This document shows, in pieces, positions 12,501 to 23,009 of a stretch of DNA of 47,174 bases. Position 1 is the stretch's first letter. Every line of letters begins with the position of its first letter. The translations under genes and the position numbers were made by a program. The stretch is from Gnetum montanum (lineage: Eukaryota; Streptophyta; Gnetopsida; Gnetales; Gnetaceae). The notes under the pieces are model-generated. The model made no database searches. It saw only the letters and a list, made by a program, of their open reading frames with translations, and was not told the DNA's origin. The stretch lies in contig MNCI01035792.1 of the NCBI GenBank assembly GCA_015680685.1, positions 1-47,174 of the forward strand, given 5' to 3'.

Positions 12501-15500
12501 AAACAGGGCAATGCAATGGAACCATAAGGAGTTTCCCGATTGAAAACGGTTTACAAGTTGAAGAATGCAATATGTCAGTATCCAAGGATTTGAGGAACTG
12601 AAAGCCCAAAAACCATGCTACTGCTTCGAATTATAAAACAATGAAAGTTTAAGAATTTAAAAGAAATTCAAAATTAGTGCATAAAGTGATATAACGACAC
12701 AATGTACCGGCAACATGTTTGGAAATGCTGGAAAATGTTAAATATCTCTAATGAAAAATGCCAAACTTTTTTAAATTGCTGTATGTCGTTGAGATGCGGG
12801 TGTGGTTGCAGCCGTCGGGGCATCCATCACATTATTTGTGACCATCCTGCTGACTCACTACAAGCGCCATAAGCGCCTGCCATTACCCCAGCATCCAGAG
12901 AGAAGGCCACCGTCTACAGGTGCGTTGCTATCAGATGTGCACCGCTCGTAGCAACAAGAGGCTAAAAGATGGGTTGCATGTGGCCAAAGAAAACAGAAGA
13001 ACAAAATAAAACAGCGGTTGTTGATGGACATGCACTGCCAACTGCTACACGTTTCAAAAGAAAGGTTGGCAACCAGACCTTGTTGCCAATTCTAGAGATT
13101 GTTGTTTCTTGCTGCCCCTCTGCTTAGGTGGCAAATTGCTTAGTAGCATTGACCAAAGGCTTAAGGAAATATTTAGATAACTTTGGTGGTAGATCTATGA
13201 TACTCATTGGACATCTTGCACAGCTTCCACCTATTAAAGATGTTATACCGTACATATCATCTCAGATGTATGTGAAGAATTTGTGGTTGGCATTCAATAA
13301 ATTTGTAGCCTTGGATGTTGTGTATCGACAAAGGGGTGATGATTCGCAACAACAAAGATTTAGAGAAGTTTTGATAAATATACGAGAAGGAAAGATGAAT
13401 GATGAGGATTATGACTTTTTAAGCTTGAGAATGCAACTTCCATCAACATCGGATGGGCGAGATGGATTTGGATTTGAGGATTTTGTGCATTTGTTTGATA
13501 CAAAGGATAAAGTGCATATGCATAATGAAAAAATATTGCTCAAAATGCAGAAGCCAGTTGCACGGTGCATAGTAGATAGAAAGACAAGTGGTGTGAAATT
13601 TTAGGATGATTCAGAAGGAGAATTGGACTGAGTAGTGTTCATTTGTGAGGATGCAAGGGTTATGCTCATTGTTAATTTGTGGCCAGAAGCAGGATTGGTT
13701 AATGGTGCATTGGGAGTCACTAAGAAAATAATATATAGTCCACATTGTCAACCTCCATAGTTGCCATCGTATGTCATCATTGAGTTTGACTCCTATATTG
13801 GAGTACCGTATGATAATGAACATCCTCGACAAGTACCCATTCCACCAATCATTACGTGGAGGATCTCGCCAACTACCACTTAGATTAGCATGGACTTTAA
13901 CGATACATAAGTCACAAGGAATGACATTGGAGAAAACGTGTATAGATGTTGGTAGCAAAGAAACAACAGGTCTTACATTTGTGGCACTATCTCGAGTGAG
14001 GAGTATTGACAGTTTGAAGATATTCTCTCCAATCTCCAAAGAAAGATATATCAAGATATTTAAGGCTTCGCACCTTTAAAGTAGATTGGATGAAGAGCAA
14101 CACATTAAATCTAATGAAGAATGATCTCATTTTTTTCTGTCAACTAATTTTTACCATTTTGAATGTCAGAACATTTGTAACTATACATTTTCAATTACGC
14201 AAGTTTGTACATTGATCATTTCTGCTGTATTACAACATGTTTATACTCATTCAATAAAGCATTCCATGGTCTTATAATATTTTTATCTGTTATGTTTAAA
14301 TCATCGCTATAGCAGACGACTGGCGATCACTAGCTTAGTTATATATTTATAATATATATCTATAAATTGGCCGAGAGAATCTTATTTGTTTACAAGTAAA
14401 AAGTTCTTTAAGTAAAAAATTCCACGACTTCTGGACGAAGAACAAGATTTAAAAACCCAATTTTTCATGCCTTCTAGACGAAGAACAAGAGTTCTGTACC
14501 TTATTTTTCCTAAGGATGGGTTTTCTGAAAAAAAATTTCCATCAATTAGTGTATGTTCTCACTCTCAGCCGAATTTGTATTATATATCAAAAACAACAAA
14601 TTTTGCCGAGGGTGAGAGCATACATTAATTGATGCAATTTTTTTTTTTAGAAAACCCATCTTTAGGAAAAATAAGGTACAGAACTCTTGTTCTTCGTCCA
14701 GAAGGCATGAAAAATTGGGTTTTTAAATCTTGTTCTTCGTTCAGAAGTCGTGAAATTTTTTACTCAAAGAACTTTTTACTTGTAAACAAATAAGATTCTC
14801 TCGGCCAATTTATAGATATATAATATAAATATATAACTAAGCTAGTTTATCAGCACCCATAAACAAACTCTTATTGTGTAGAACTGAAATATGGATTAAT
14901 TATTGATTAACCAAAATATCATATTGAACTATAGTTTTAGATTTTGGACTGACTCCAATTTTCCATTTTGCTTATTGCTCCTTGTCTATAGACAGGAACA
15001 GGTCATTTTTCTCCTATTGGTGGATACCATGCTGGAAAAGACATGGTTTTAATTTTAGATGTTGCACGGTTCAAGTACCCTCCTCACTGGGTTCCACTTC
15101 CTCTGCTTTGGGAGGCAATGAATACCAAAGATGAAATGACTCAACAATATAGAGGGTAGGTATTTTTTTTAACAAGTACCTTTATTGTTGGTTTCTATGA
15201 GATTATAGTATTCTTTAATTATCTTGCTGTGTATAATCATTTGTTTATTGGCTTGTCAATGAAAATATATTGTATTGAGTGGAATTATCGCCTTTTTTAT
15301 TGGTAGTTGTGGTGTATAATGAGATTTGCATCTACGTGATTGCTTCTAGTTGTTTCAGGCATTGCCCAGAAATACATTAGTAAACTTATTTTTTATTTTG
15401 TATTTTTCAATTACATCATCTAAATAATGCTGCAGCTTCAGTATGTATGGAACAAAGCAATACACGGAAATCTTTTTTGTCGGCTAAAAGGAGTTCATGC

Positions 15501-18500
15501 TTGTCTTTGGCAACGTGAAACTTTATTTTGCCTATTTTTCACATGGAAAATCACCCGAGTGGAAAATTGTGTCACATTCACACCCTTGCTTGATTGCTCT
15601 TAGTTTTTGTAGGTTGGTCAGACTGCTTTTGATTGCGCTTGGTTTTTATATTCATTTCTCTCGGGTTTTGGTTGTCAGTTTGTCAGCAAGAAAAATATTA
15701 CATCTCTCTTAGATGAATCCTGAGTGTTGAGTTACGAGAATGTGGCAGAGGTGGATTTGGAGCAGCTGCAGTTGCTATTTTCATTTAAAATTTTAATCAG
15801 CTGATTATCATTATGAAGAGGAATTGTCTTATTTGTTGGACTGAAGAACTGCAGTTCCACCCTAATGCAGTTGAAGTTCAAAGTACTGCAAGTCCTTTGG
15901 TTAAATGATCTTACGTGATGATGATGCATGAGCAAGGTTACAGGTTGTGCGTTTTGATAGCCCTAGATTAAGCATGAACTGTGTTCTGCTGTATAAGATA
16001 TGAGTGTGGGAGTTGCAAGATTTGTTTTTAAAAACTTTTGAAAGTGGAGATATTGTTTTTTGGGTTTTCTCTTTTTTTTTCTCAAAGAAGCTTATTTTGA
16101 CATCTGTGCAGTGGTTTCAAAAAGCAATTTAAATAATTATTGAGCCTTGTAACAGTGTGTAGAACTAGCACAACATATTCATAAGACAGGTCTTGAGTTA
16201 CCAATAGTAACATTGCAAGGTTGGTTCACTCTATGCCCTTTGTAATGAGTTCAGTTGTTTTTTATTATCAGAATTTTCAAGTGGACATGAATTGCTTTTA
16301 CAAATCCTGGAACTAAGAACCCAAACTTTGTTTAGTGGATGACATCTATATCCCCATTTTTAATTGAATTTCTTTTGACAAAGGAGAGTTACTTTCACAA
16401 TGTAAATTGCTTGCCCTTCATTTAACACTAATTAACAAATGAAACTTCTGAAACATTTGTTTGAATTTTAAAAGTTAAGCCTGGATGATGAATTCTTCTG
16501 TTGCTTACGGTAAATATATTTGCTTGCTTTAAGAAAGTTAAAATGAACCTTAGCATTTATTGATTGCGATGCTTGATGGTTTCTTTGATGATACCTTCCG
16601 ATTTTTTTGGCAGGTACATGTTGGTTACTAGGAGGGGATTGGGTCCATCTTTGATGTACACACTGGTAAATAACAATACAATCTTGAGTTGCAGTTGTTT
16701 GTGGTATAAATCACTGTCCTAGAAATTTTGATCCAGTTTCTGAATAAACAATGTTAAATTTATTCGTCTTGTTGTTCAGTTTCTTTATAAATATATAATA
16801 TACCTGTGTTATAATCAAACTGAATTTGAAGTGTTTATCACATTCTTGTAGAGGCCCCAAGGGTTAGAATTCATTTTCAAGCATTTCTTTTGGACAATTC
16901 AATGATCTATTACATTATTAATGCAGCATAATGTTGCTTCTATGTTTGGTTGCTGGTGGCTAGTGGTTGGGGTGTTAAGGTAAACTGTGATATATTTATT
17001 CCTAGAGTATGCCATAAATGAATCTTGAACTCTTAACATATTGGTTGATAAGCCAAGTAATTTACCATCGAGCTATAACACCATTGGTTATGCTGCACAT
17101 ATGGGCATGCTTTGGTTTATAAATGAATTCCTTTTAAATTAATGTCTCCATCTATCTTTTTCTTTATTTTGAAAAAAAAAGTTAGGATATTATTTTACTG
17201 TATCACACTGATGCAAAATTGGGAGGGTCACATGAGACCGTCACCTAACCTATACAAAATATACTTAGGGGTCATTCATCCTGGATATCCCCAAAAGGAA
17301 AAGAGGGGGAGAAAGCCACCATCAATGACACGCTATTGTCTATGCTAGAAAAGATAAAAGGATGATACATCTTCCCTTTCTCTTGACAAGTGTCTTTTTC
17401 TTTTCTTTTCTTCTTGCGGATGCAAAAGCAAGAAGCAGGCAAAGTCAAAAATGAAGTGGGCCCAGCCTGTGGCTAGGGTGTAGAATAGTTGTGTTGTTCC
17501 TGTAGCATGTGTCATGTTTGACGAGGATGGTGTATTTAAGGTAATACCAAACTTCATCATTCATTTACTATAAATTTATATATTCTTGTATATGGTTTAC
17601 CTCACCATCACGATGATATTAACATTCTTTGTAAAATCACGGTATAGAAATGTACTAACTGGAATAAGAAATCATAACCAATTAAGTATTACGAAGGAAT
17701 TTTAAAATCCAATTATCTTTGTGAGGAAGGTTTCGTGTTTGTTTTCTTTTATGCTTTAAGTAGGCATTTATATGCGAGTCCAATTCGGGTCAACATCACT
17801 TATCACTAGGAAATTCAGTATTTCCCTGAGATCACTAATTTTTTGGAAATTCAGTATTTCCCCCTAGGACCCACAATGGAACAAAGGTGATCTCGCCTAT
17901 GATCTTTCATCTTGGGGGACATGCAAGATGGAAGGATCCAAGGGTGATTCGTGTTTCCCCTAAAGTCCCTATCATGGATCAATTGGGAAATCTTAGATTC
18001 CTTTAAAAAATCAAGCAAATCAATTGGGTGAGCATTGAACTTTGAATGTTAACAAACTATCAACTTCAGATGTTGGGTTTCTGGTTGAGATGATCATCCC
18101 AACATTTTGGCAACCAAAGAACATAAATAGTTCAATTATAGAATTAAGCTGTTTCTGAAGGGACTACCACTTGGAGTAATGTAAGGTGCTTGTTTCTCAA
18201 GTTGGAAGACTTGGGTTCAAGCCTGGGTGGAGCCACTTGAAAGAGGTTAGGCTTTTGCTCATCCACCAACCCTCCCAGGCGCTGCCTTGGTAGGATGAGC
18301 ATTGAACCTCTGATTAATGATCCTTTTATCAAGGTTTTATAGCTTTGTGCTAATGAACTTGATTTATATTTCCTTACTGGTACTGACATGCTAATAGTTT
18401 TTTTTTAATGCCTCTCCAGTCCTGTAAACAAGAGAGCTGGAAAAGAACTTCACAGTACCTTGTAGAGCAGGTTCCCCAACTTTTTGAAAAAGACAGTATT

Positions 18501-19312
18501 GACACAATAGACAAGGTTCTCTCCACAATCATGAGCTCTTTACCTGCAGATCCTTCAGAATTCATCAAGTTGATTGCAGAGATAAAGGGTGCAGAAAATT
18601 CCAAAGGAGAAGTTCCCATAGCAGATGTTCAGAGACGTGCTATCAAGGTTAGTATTTCATGAGCATTCCTTTCATTAGTCTCTTTTGTTACTGTTGTTTT
18701 AACTAATCTGCTGAAGTTGATGTTGATTTGTTCTTGCTGTTGTAGAAAGAAATACTGCAGCAAATAAGGGGAACACAAATATACTCTCATGTATCTAGTT
18801 ATCTGTCAACTACTCAATGTTGTTGTGGTTCCACATGTATCAAGGGTGATCCAGCTGCGAATGTTGATCAGACCTGTCCAGAAAGCAGAGATCTACTTAG
18901 TGTTCTGATACTTAGCTTACCTCCAGAAACTTGGGAGAAACTGCAATCCGAGGATCTCAAGAGAGAAGTGTACAATCTTGTTTGTCTTGATAACCTGCAA
19001 TGCGCATTGAAGGAAGAGGTGAAATCTTATTTCAGTAATAATCTCTGTTACTATGCATAATTTTAACGTTAAGAATCTAATGTATGCCATATTAAAGTTA
19101 TGAGTAATAGAAATTTGTTTCTACCTGAATGACTTCTAATTTTAAATCTAATTATAAGCAAATGAGATTTAGTTATTGGACAGATATGACAAGGATGTTT
19201 ATACATGCAGGTTTTGCATATACGACGCCAACTCACGTATTTGTACCTGTGCTTGACAGGGAAGCTTGACAAAGAATTTCAGGATCCATCTATTGATTTG
19301 GATGCAAACTAG
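6525..19312 (+). CDS. PCS: Phytochelatin synthase (glutathione gamma-glutamylcysteinyltransferase), 8 exons
   Basis: This enzyme joins gamma-Glu-Cys units from glutathione into phytochelatins, which chelate cadmium, arsenic and excess zinc; it acts in the cytosol and is activated after translation by metal-glutathione complexes. The exons are 6525-6599, 7962-8118, 9119-9357, 14992-15155, 16614-16665, 18420-18647, 18746-19018 and 19211-19312, giving 429 residues, a little shorter than the usual 450-500. The papain-like N-terminal domain covers about residues 1-220 and has the catalytic Cys56 (in FCGLAS), His162 (TGTGHFSP) and Asp180 (ILDVARF), plus Cys90, Cys91, Cys109 and Cys113, all at the positions known for the Arabidopsis enzyme. 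The C-terminal sensing domain is variable, with a CCC cluster near residue 330. All introns are GT-AG and frames join without a shift. The first in-frame ATG gives MAIAGFYKR, the family's usual start. It appears intact despite heavy transposon load in its introns. Confidence 0.97.
6815..6905 (-). repeat. SINE-like family, copy 1 (PCS intron 1)
   Basis: On the minus strand it reads TTTCTCAA, AAGACCTGGTTCAAGCCTGG and, at its far end, TGAGCATTGAGCTTC. These are the same ordered blocks as the copy at 18172-18310. It lies in intron 1 of phytochelatin synthase, antisense to the gene. Confidence 0.55.
7962..8118 (+). CDS. PCS: Phytochelatin synthase exon 2
   Basis: Codes residues 26-77 and the first base of Gly78. 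It holds the nucleophile Cys56 in EPAFCGLAS; the residue before it is Phe where many plant enzymes have Tyr. Thr49, a phosphorylation site reported in Arabidopsis, is kept in FQTQSEP. The acceptor is TTTGTTAG and the donor GTGAGT. Confidence 0.95.
9119..9357 (+). CDS. PCS: Phytochelatin synthase exon 3
   Basis: Codes residues 78-157 (GPWRWFDE to SPFKQ). It contains Cys90-Cys91 (MLDCCEPL), Cys109 and Cys113 (VCLANCAG), conserved residues near the active site. The donor is weak, GTTTGC. Confidence 0.95.
11148..11296. repeat. 71-bp tandem repeat headed by AATTTGGCCGAGAG
   Basis: Two 71-bp units begin with ccgagaggccattaccagtc at 11155 and 11226 and agree at most positions. The lead-in aatttggccgagag at 11148-11161 is nearly the same as the terminal motif of the inverted repeat at 14364. 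Downstream, acgtttagaaaggttgc is repeated at about 11330 and 11352. Confidence 0.65.
11926..12043. repeat. 59-bp tandem duplication
   Basis: Units starting cacaacctttcat at 11926 and 11985 match over 59 bp with a handful of mostly transition differences. No coding content is seen. Confidence 0.8.
12793..12951 (+). pseudogene. Coding-like fragment with a membrane segment, unidentified
   Basis: A 53-codon open stretch without a start codon, between TGA at 12790 and TAG at 12949, is clearly more GC-rich than its surroundings. It encodes a hydrophobic run ([15 protein letters not shown]) followed by a basic, proline-rich tail ([19 protein letters not shown]), the pattern of one transmembrane helix with a cytoplasmic stop-transfer tail. 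It sits 177 bases before the helicase remnant and could be a host-gene piece picked up by a transposon, or chance. I do not recognise the parent gene. Confidence 0.3.
13128..14079 (+). pseudogene. PIF1-like DNA helicase remnant
   Basis: This is a C-terminal piece of a superfamily 1B helicase of the PIF1 type, common in Helitron-associated and PIF1-like plant proteins. Seen in order: [19 protein letters not shown] (motif III region, where the usual GD is GH), [21 protein letters not shown], an [18 protein letters not shown] block, [20 protein letters not shown] (motif V region) and [10 protein letters not shown] (motif VI). The Walker A and DE-box parts are missing from the start. Stops at 13602 and near 13629 and 13758, plus a frameshift near 13860, break it, so it is not functional. 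No Rep domain is visible, so calling the parent a Helitron is inference. Confidence 0.85.
14329..14846. repeat. 518-bp inverted repeat with arms of about 250 bp
   Basis: The left arm 14329-14577 and right arm 14597-14846 are near-perfect reverse complements around a loop of about 19 bases. They begin ACTAGCTTAGTTATATATTT and end with its complement. Each arm contains a unit of about 214 bp bounded by AAATTGGCCGAGAG and an inward partner ending near GCCGAATTT, so the structure looks like two MITE-like units head to head, copied with some flank. Within each arm 'cttctNgacgaagaacaaga' occurs twice. Transcribed in the intron it would fold into a long hairpin. Confidence 0.85.
14992..15155 (+). 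CDS. PCS: Phytochelatin synthase exon 4
   Basis: Codes residues 158-211 and two bases of Gly212. It starts [13 protein letters not shown], with catalytic His162, and continues to Asp180 and Arg183 in [16 protein letters not shown]. It follows the 5.6-kb intron, 145 bases after the inverted repeat ends. The donor is GTAGGT. Confidence 0.95.
15156..16613 (+). other. Intron 4 of phytochelatin synthase
   Basis: AT-rich sequence with a T-rich acceptor (atttttttggcag). I see no repeat or gene in it that can be named. Confidence 0.8.
16614..16665 (+). CDS. PCS: Phytochelatin synthase exon 5
   Basis: A 52-base exon coding residues 212-229 ([18 protein letters not shown]), the end of the catalytic domain. 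The acceptor TTTTTGGCAG and donor GTAAAT keep the frame. It is too short to be found as an open frame on its own and was placed by homology. Confidence 0.93.
17021..17095 (-). repeat. tRNA-like SINE head fragment
   Basis: On the minus strand tagctcgatgg fits a pol III A box and agttcaagattc, about 45 bases on, resembles a B box. It lacks a full cloverleaf and is not a functional tRNA gene. It lies in intron 5 of phytochelatin synthase. Confidence 0.4.
18172..18310 (+). repeat. SINE-like family, copy 2 (PCS intron 5), best copy
   Basis: The ordered blocks are gcttgtttctcaagt, gacttgggttcaagcctggg (B-box-like), ggagccacttgaaagaggtt, aggcttttgctcatcc and ggatgagcattgaacctc. The same order recurs at 6815 (-), 35671 (-), 36590 (+) and, for the tail, at 38503 (-). 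The B-box-like core suggests a tRNA-derived pol III origin. It ends about 110 bases before exon 6. Confidence 0.7.
18420..18647 (+). CDS. PCS: Phytochelatin synthase exon 6
   Basis: Codes residues 230-305 (SCKQESW to RRAIK), the linker into the C-terminal domain, including [12 protein letters not shown] and [17 protein letters not shown]. The acceptor is CCTCTCCAG and the donor GTTAGT. Confidence 0.95.
18746..19018 (+). CDS. PCS: Phytochelatin synthase exon 7
   Basis: Codes residues 306-396. It contains the cysteine cluster CCCGSTC near residues 330-336 and the conserved stretch [17 protein letters not shown]. It is best ended at GAAGAG before GTGAAA at 19019; reading on gives 14 more codons and a stop at 19058-19060. 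Confidence 0.9.
19211..19312 (+). CDS. PCS: Phytochelatin synthase exon 8 (last)
   Basis: Codes residues 397-429, beginning VLHIRRQL straight after the acceptor ATGCAG, and stops at TAG 19310-19312. The join gives [10 protein letters not shown], which matches the family's conserved EEV.HLRRQL, and this is why the 192-base intron 7 is accepted. Confidence 0.88.
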   Translation, partial: VLHIRRQLTYLYLCLTGKLDKEFQDPSIDLDAN

Positions 19313-21909
19313 AAAATTTCTTTTTTGTTTGTATGCATAGTTATTGAATATGCCCATCTACAGTGGGTGAAGGGAATCTAATGTTGTGTCAAAATTTTGC
19401 TATCCCGGCATAAGGCCTACTGAAGGTAACCAAGGCTTTCAATTTTGTCTCAGGTGTTTATATAATGCTGCTTTTTGTTTGAAGAAAGGTGACTGCATTT
19501 TTTTTTTATCATGGATAATTTATTTAATTGGATAGGCAACAGTCTTTTAGTGTGACCCATTTTGTTTGGGACAATGCTAGGATAGATAAAAGTCTTTTGT
19601 GGAATCATAGTTGGTGGTATGGTAAAATTTGATCAAAAGTCTTTTAACGTGAAATCCATGGGATTGTAAAAGATACTTGTTCTTTTTTTGTATGCGTAAA
19701 TTATTTGTAATTTTAACGTCTTCTTCATTCAGTGCAAAATTGCAAATCAAGTCTTAAACAAGCAATAAATATAGAGTACTATAAACTCATCATCATTATA
19801 ATGTTAGAGGCCTCTCTCATATTTTTTTTGCCTTTTTCTGAACTTGCCATTATCAATGAATTTTGCAGGCAAGCTGCTGTAAAGAGTTCTGGTTTTTTAT
19901 ATTCATATGAGCCTTTTGGATGCCCATAATTTTCAAGTGATCCATGCTTTACTGATGTTTTATCATATATCAGTCCAATACCTCAGTGCCCTTTCTTCAA
20001 TTAAAATGCAACTTGTGACCAGTAGATTAAGATCTGCACTTATTATCTCATAATTGAAACAGGTAGGTAAGTAGATGGATTAATATGCTTAGATAAACAT
20101 GTAATTGAAGGCTATGCTTGCCAGATGTCTTCAAAGACTTAACATATTCTGCATGAATGTTTTGTCGTTGGATCTCCGATACGTGAACGGAGTATCATAA
20201 ACCCATTTTTTGTATGGAACCTTCAGCAACTTGGACATCAGGAAAATTTCTTGATCTGTTTTAGAGATGGTTGATATTTGTACCAATCCCTTGCAGTAGT
20301 TCCTATGGGATGTAAATAAAATCTGAGTTGCTGAACAACCGTTTCCTTTTTATTGACTAGAATCAGTAACTGCAATTTCTTCGTCTTCATATTCTCTTAT
20401 GAGGATCTGCTGCATAAGCAAGCAATGTTTAAATTAAAGAAAATAAAAAGAGAAATAATTTGAAAAAAGTTAAAATGGGGAAAATAAAAAGAGGAATTGG
20501 GCTTATGGGTTCATTATCAATAATAGCATACCTCAATTGTAACCTTGTTTTATTTTATTGTTTTGTTTTGTGTAAAGTAGTTGAGAAGTTGTGAGTTCAA
20601 ATTGTGCAGAAGTATTGTAATCTTCTTACTTGTGTATTAGGTACATATGGTGGAAGTTTTGGATTTAACAATTATTGCCTGCTGCAATGTATTGATATGC
20701 AAATCAGTTGTAATTACAAATGCAATCATCATGCTTAGACGACCTTATACTCTGCTTAAATTTACTAAAATATGACTTACCTGTAGTTTCAGATTCTACT
20801 ACATTTGTTAAAATTTAAGATTCAACCACTTTTGCTATAAATGCAATCTTTAACACCTTTTTGACAATGTTTTCCCAAAGTTTGAATATGTTAAATAATT
20901 CTTTTAAGTATTTTTATTAATGTTTATGCATAAATTCATCTTTGAAAGTGAAACATACCTAGTTTGCAAGAATCAATAAAGAAAGATATCTAAGGTTTGT
21001 GTATTAATATCAGTTTGGCTGTAGAAAGAGGTGAATGTATCAAAATAATTTTATATAGCTGGCTCATGTAGTTGCAATATAGCTATAATGATGATCATTT
21101 ATTTTTTAGGGCTTTGTTAATGATGTGTGGACATCATTTCTCTTATTGGTCGTATCATTATTTAGCATGTAACAAGAAATATGTAAATGGAGGTGGAAAC
21201 ATAGATAGAAAAAATTTAAAGAAAAATTTAATTGAGATTTTATCTTGTGATTCATATGGTAAATAAACTAATACACCCAAATATACCATAAACTAATACA
21301 CCCAAATATTATTAGTAGTGAGGTGTTAGCTTGGTGCTAAAACTTTTGATTTGGAAGCTTAAAGTTATAGCTTTGATTCAAATCTTGGTTAGAATAGAAC
21401 ATGGGCTTCCTTTCTTTGTTATTAGCATTATGAAATATGTGCTCAATTTGATCCGTTGGGGATTTTAATTTGGAAATTAGATATGAAGTAGTTGGTGAAA
21501 TGAGTATAAATATAATAAATGTAGTTGGTGAAATACAATACTTGGTGCTCAATATGAGGAATAGTACATATTGTTACATATCATCATACTCAACAACTTG
21601 TGCCAAATTTCTTTTGGAGTAATAGTTATTCTAGAAAGGGCTTTTGTTGTATTGTTTGGAATGTTTGCGCTTAGCCAACCCCATTTTGTTGCATCCAAAT
21701 GGGTAAGCTTAAAAATAGTAATTACTAAAAGGATAGTCATTTTTTAAATTGGATTTCTTTTTTTAAAATTATAACTATCTTAAGCTTTATTATCATAAAC
21801 CAAATTTGGAAGGCTTAGTGTTTTATTTGTGATTTTTAAGACTTTAGTAATTTCATAGCTTTTATTTCAGTGCTTGATAAGTTATCTCCTTGATGGCTTC
21901 TCCTTGATA
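19313..21909. other. Intergenic region downstream of phytochelatin synthase
   Basis: It must contain the 3' untranslated region and poly(A) site of the gene; AATAAA-like words occur (for example near 19764) but none can be chosen. The rest is AT-rich with no coding signal, apart from a tRNA-like fragment at 21319-21388. Confidence 0.6.
21319..21388 (+). repeat. tRNA-like SINE head fragment
   Basis: gtgttagcttggtgc resembles an A box and ctttgattcaaatcttgg, some 50 bases on, a B box. The acceptor stem does not pair, so it is a decayed retroposed tRNA head and not a tRNA gene. Confidence 0.45.
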
Positions 21910-21914
21910 ATGAG
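21910..21914. repeat. Target site duplication ATGAG, left copy
   Basis: ATGAG directly before the LTR start TGATGAGTGG, identical to 30386-30390 after the other LTR. Confidence 0.85.
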
Positions 21915-22690
21915 TGATGAGTGGCAAGGTACCCCTACACTCAACCATACGAATACGAGCGTTACACGTGCGATTTGGTCGAACTCTGCAGATGGATTAG
22001 TTGTGGTATCTAGACAATTAGCCTTAGGTCGCAGTTCACTATCTTCCCATTTGGACTAGTGTTAACTTTGTCACGTATGGTTTAGTCCAGAGTGAGGTGT
22101 ATGATGTGTTCCTATGCTAACGCTACTCCTAAAGGCAATGGAAGATAATATTAACTAAGCTAAGAGAGAAGGGTGAGAGAGAATCTAAGCTAGCCTAAGT
22201 GCAATGAGCATTTGTTCCTTAATCATCCGTGCACATCTTGGACTTCGTGCACGACTAACACTAGGATTACCAAGCGCAAATCCTAGGTATGCTACTGGGT
22301 TACCAAGTAGTCACACTTAAATGCTCGTGATCAAGCTGTACTCATTCTGCGTTTAATAGGAGTTTAGGGTAAGAAGATATTAACTAAGAAAGCAGTAAAT
22401 AACAATTAAATAAATAATTAAGCTAAGTGAATGCTGCAATGATGAAGTAATCTCGATCTTTATTTCCGGTCATGTGCGTGTCTAAGTATGTCACACTCGA
22501 ATAAAGGATGCCGTACAATTACAATCACCACACTGCAGGCATACACTGGGAGGAAAGGGTTGAGAGAAGAACTAAAAACTTAACACTTAAACTAAGAACT
22601 GAAAAAATTGCCTATTAGAACTATCTACCTCTTATTTATAGATGAGGAGACAGGCTGCGATATCGCGGTTGATTAAATGGCGACTCATCA
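21915..22690 (-). repeat. 3' LTR of the pol-less element
   Basis: It matches 29600-30385 end to end. Compared with that copy it lacks about 14 bases in the U3 palindrome, which has collapsed to a single GCGATATCGC near 22659-22670. Read on the minus strand it starts TGATGAGTCGCC and carries TCTATAAATAAG near 22630-22642. Confidence 0.9.
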
Positions 22691-22701
22691 TACCCCCACG
22701 A
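22691..22701 (-). promoter_or_regulatory. Polypurine tract of the pol-less element
   Basis: CGTGGGGGTA on the minus strand abuts the start of the 3' LTR, the place where plus-strand priming occurs. It is short and interrupted, so decay is likely. Confidence 0.55.
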
Positions 22702-23009
22702 TTGAATGAAAACTCGTCCTCAAGTTATAGTGAGAACAAGCTCCATTGATTACACAGTGGATAGGTACGGGATTATTGGATGGTGAAAATGGGTTTATGC
22801 TACAATGTGAAATCAAAACAAAAATAGAGACACAACACAAAGAATGTGTTACAGCTACAAAATTGGTGGAACTCATGGAGTTCCTGGTGGCGGTGGCTCC
22901 TCCATAGGTGCTTTCCTCTTGTCTTGTGCTCCAGGTCTTGGGGCTTGATGGCGTTGAAGTATGGCATGGAGTTTCTCCGCTTCAGTCCGGGGATCTTGTG
23001 CCGTCCATG

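Larger units (their letters stand above)
9358..14991 (+). other. Intron 3 of phytochelatin synthase (5634 bp)
   Basis: The intron is far longer than the others and is made of repeats: tandem duplications at 11155 and 11926, a coding-like fragment at 12793, a PIF1-type helicase remnant at 13128-14079 and an inverted repeat at 14329-14846. The stretch 9358-11100 is AT-rich and holds nothing I recognise. GT-AG ends remain in place around all insertions. Confidence 0.85.
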
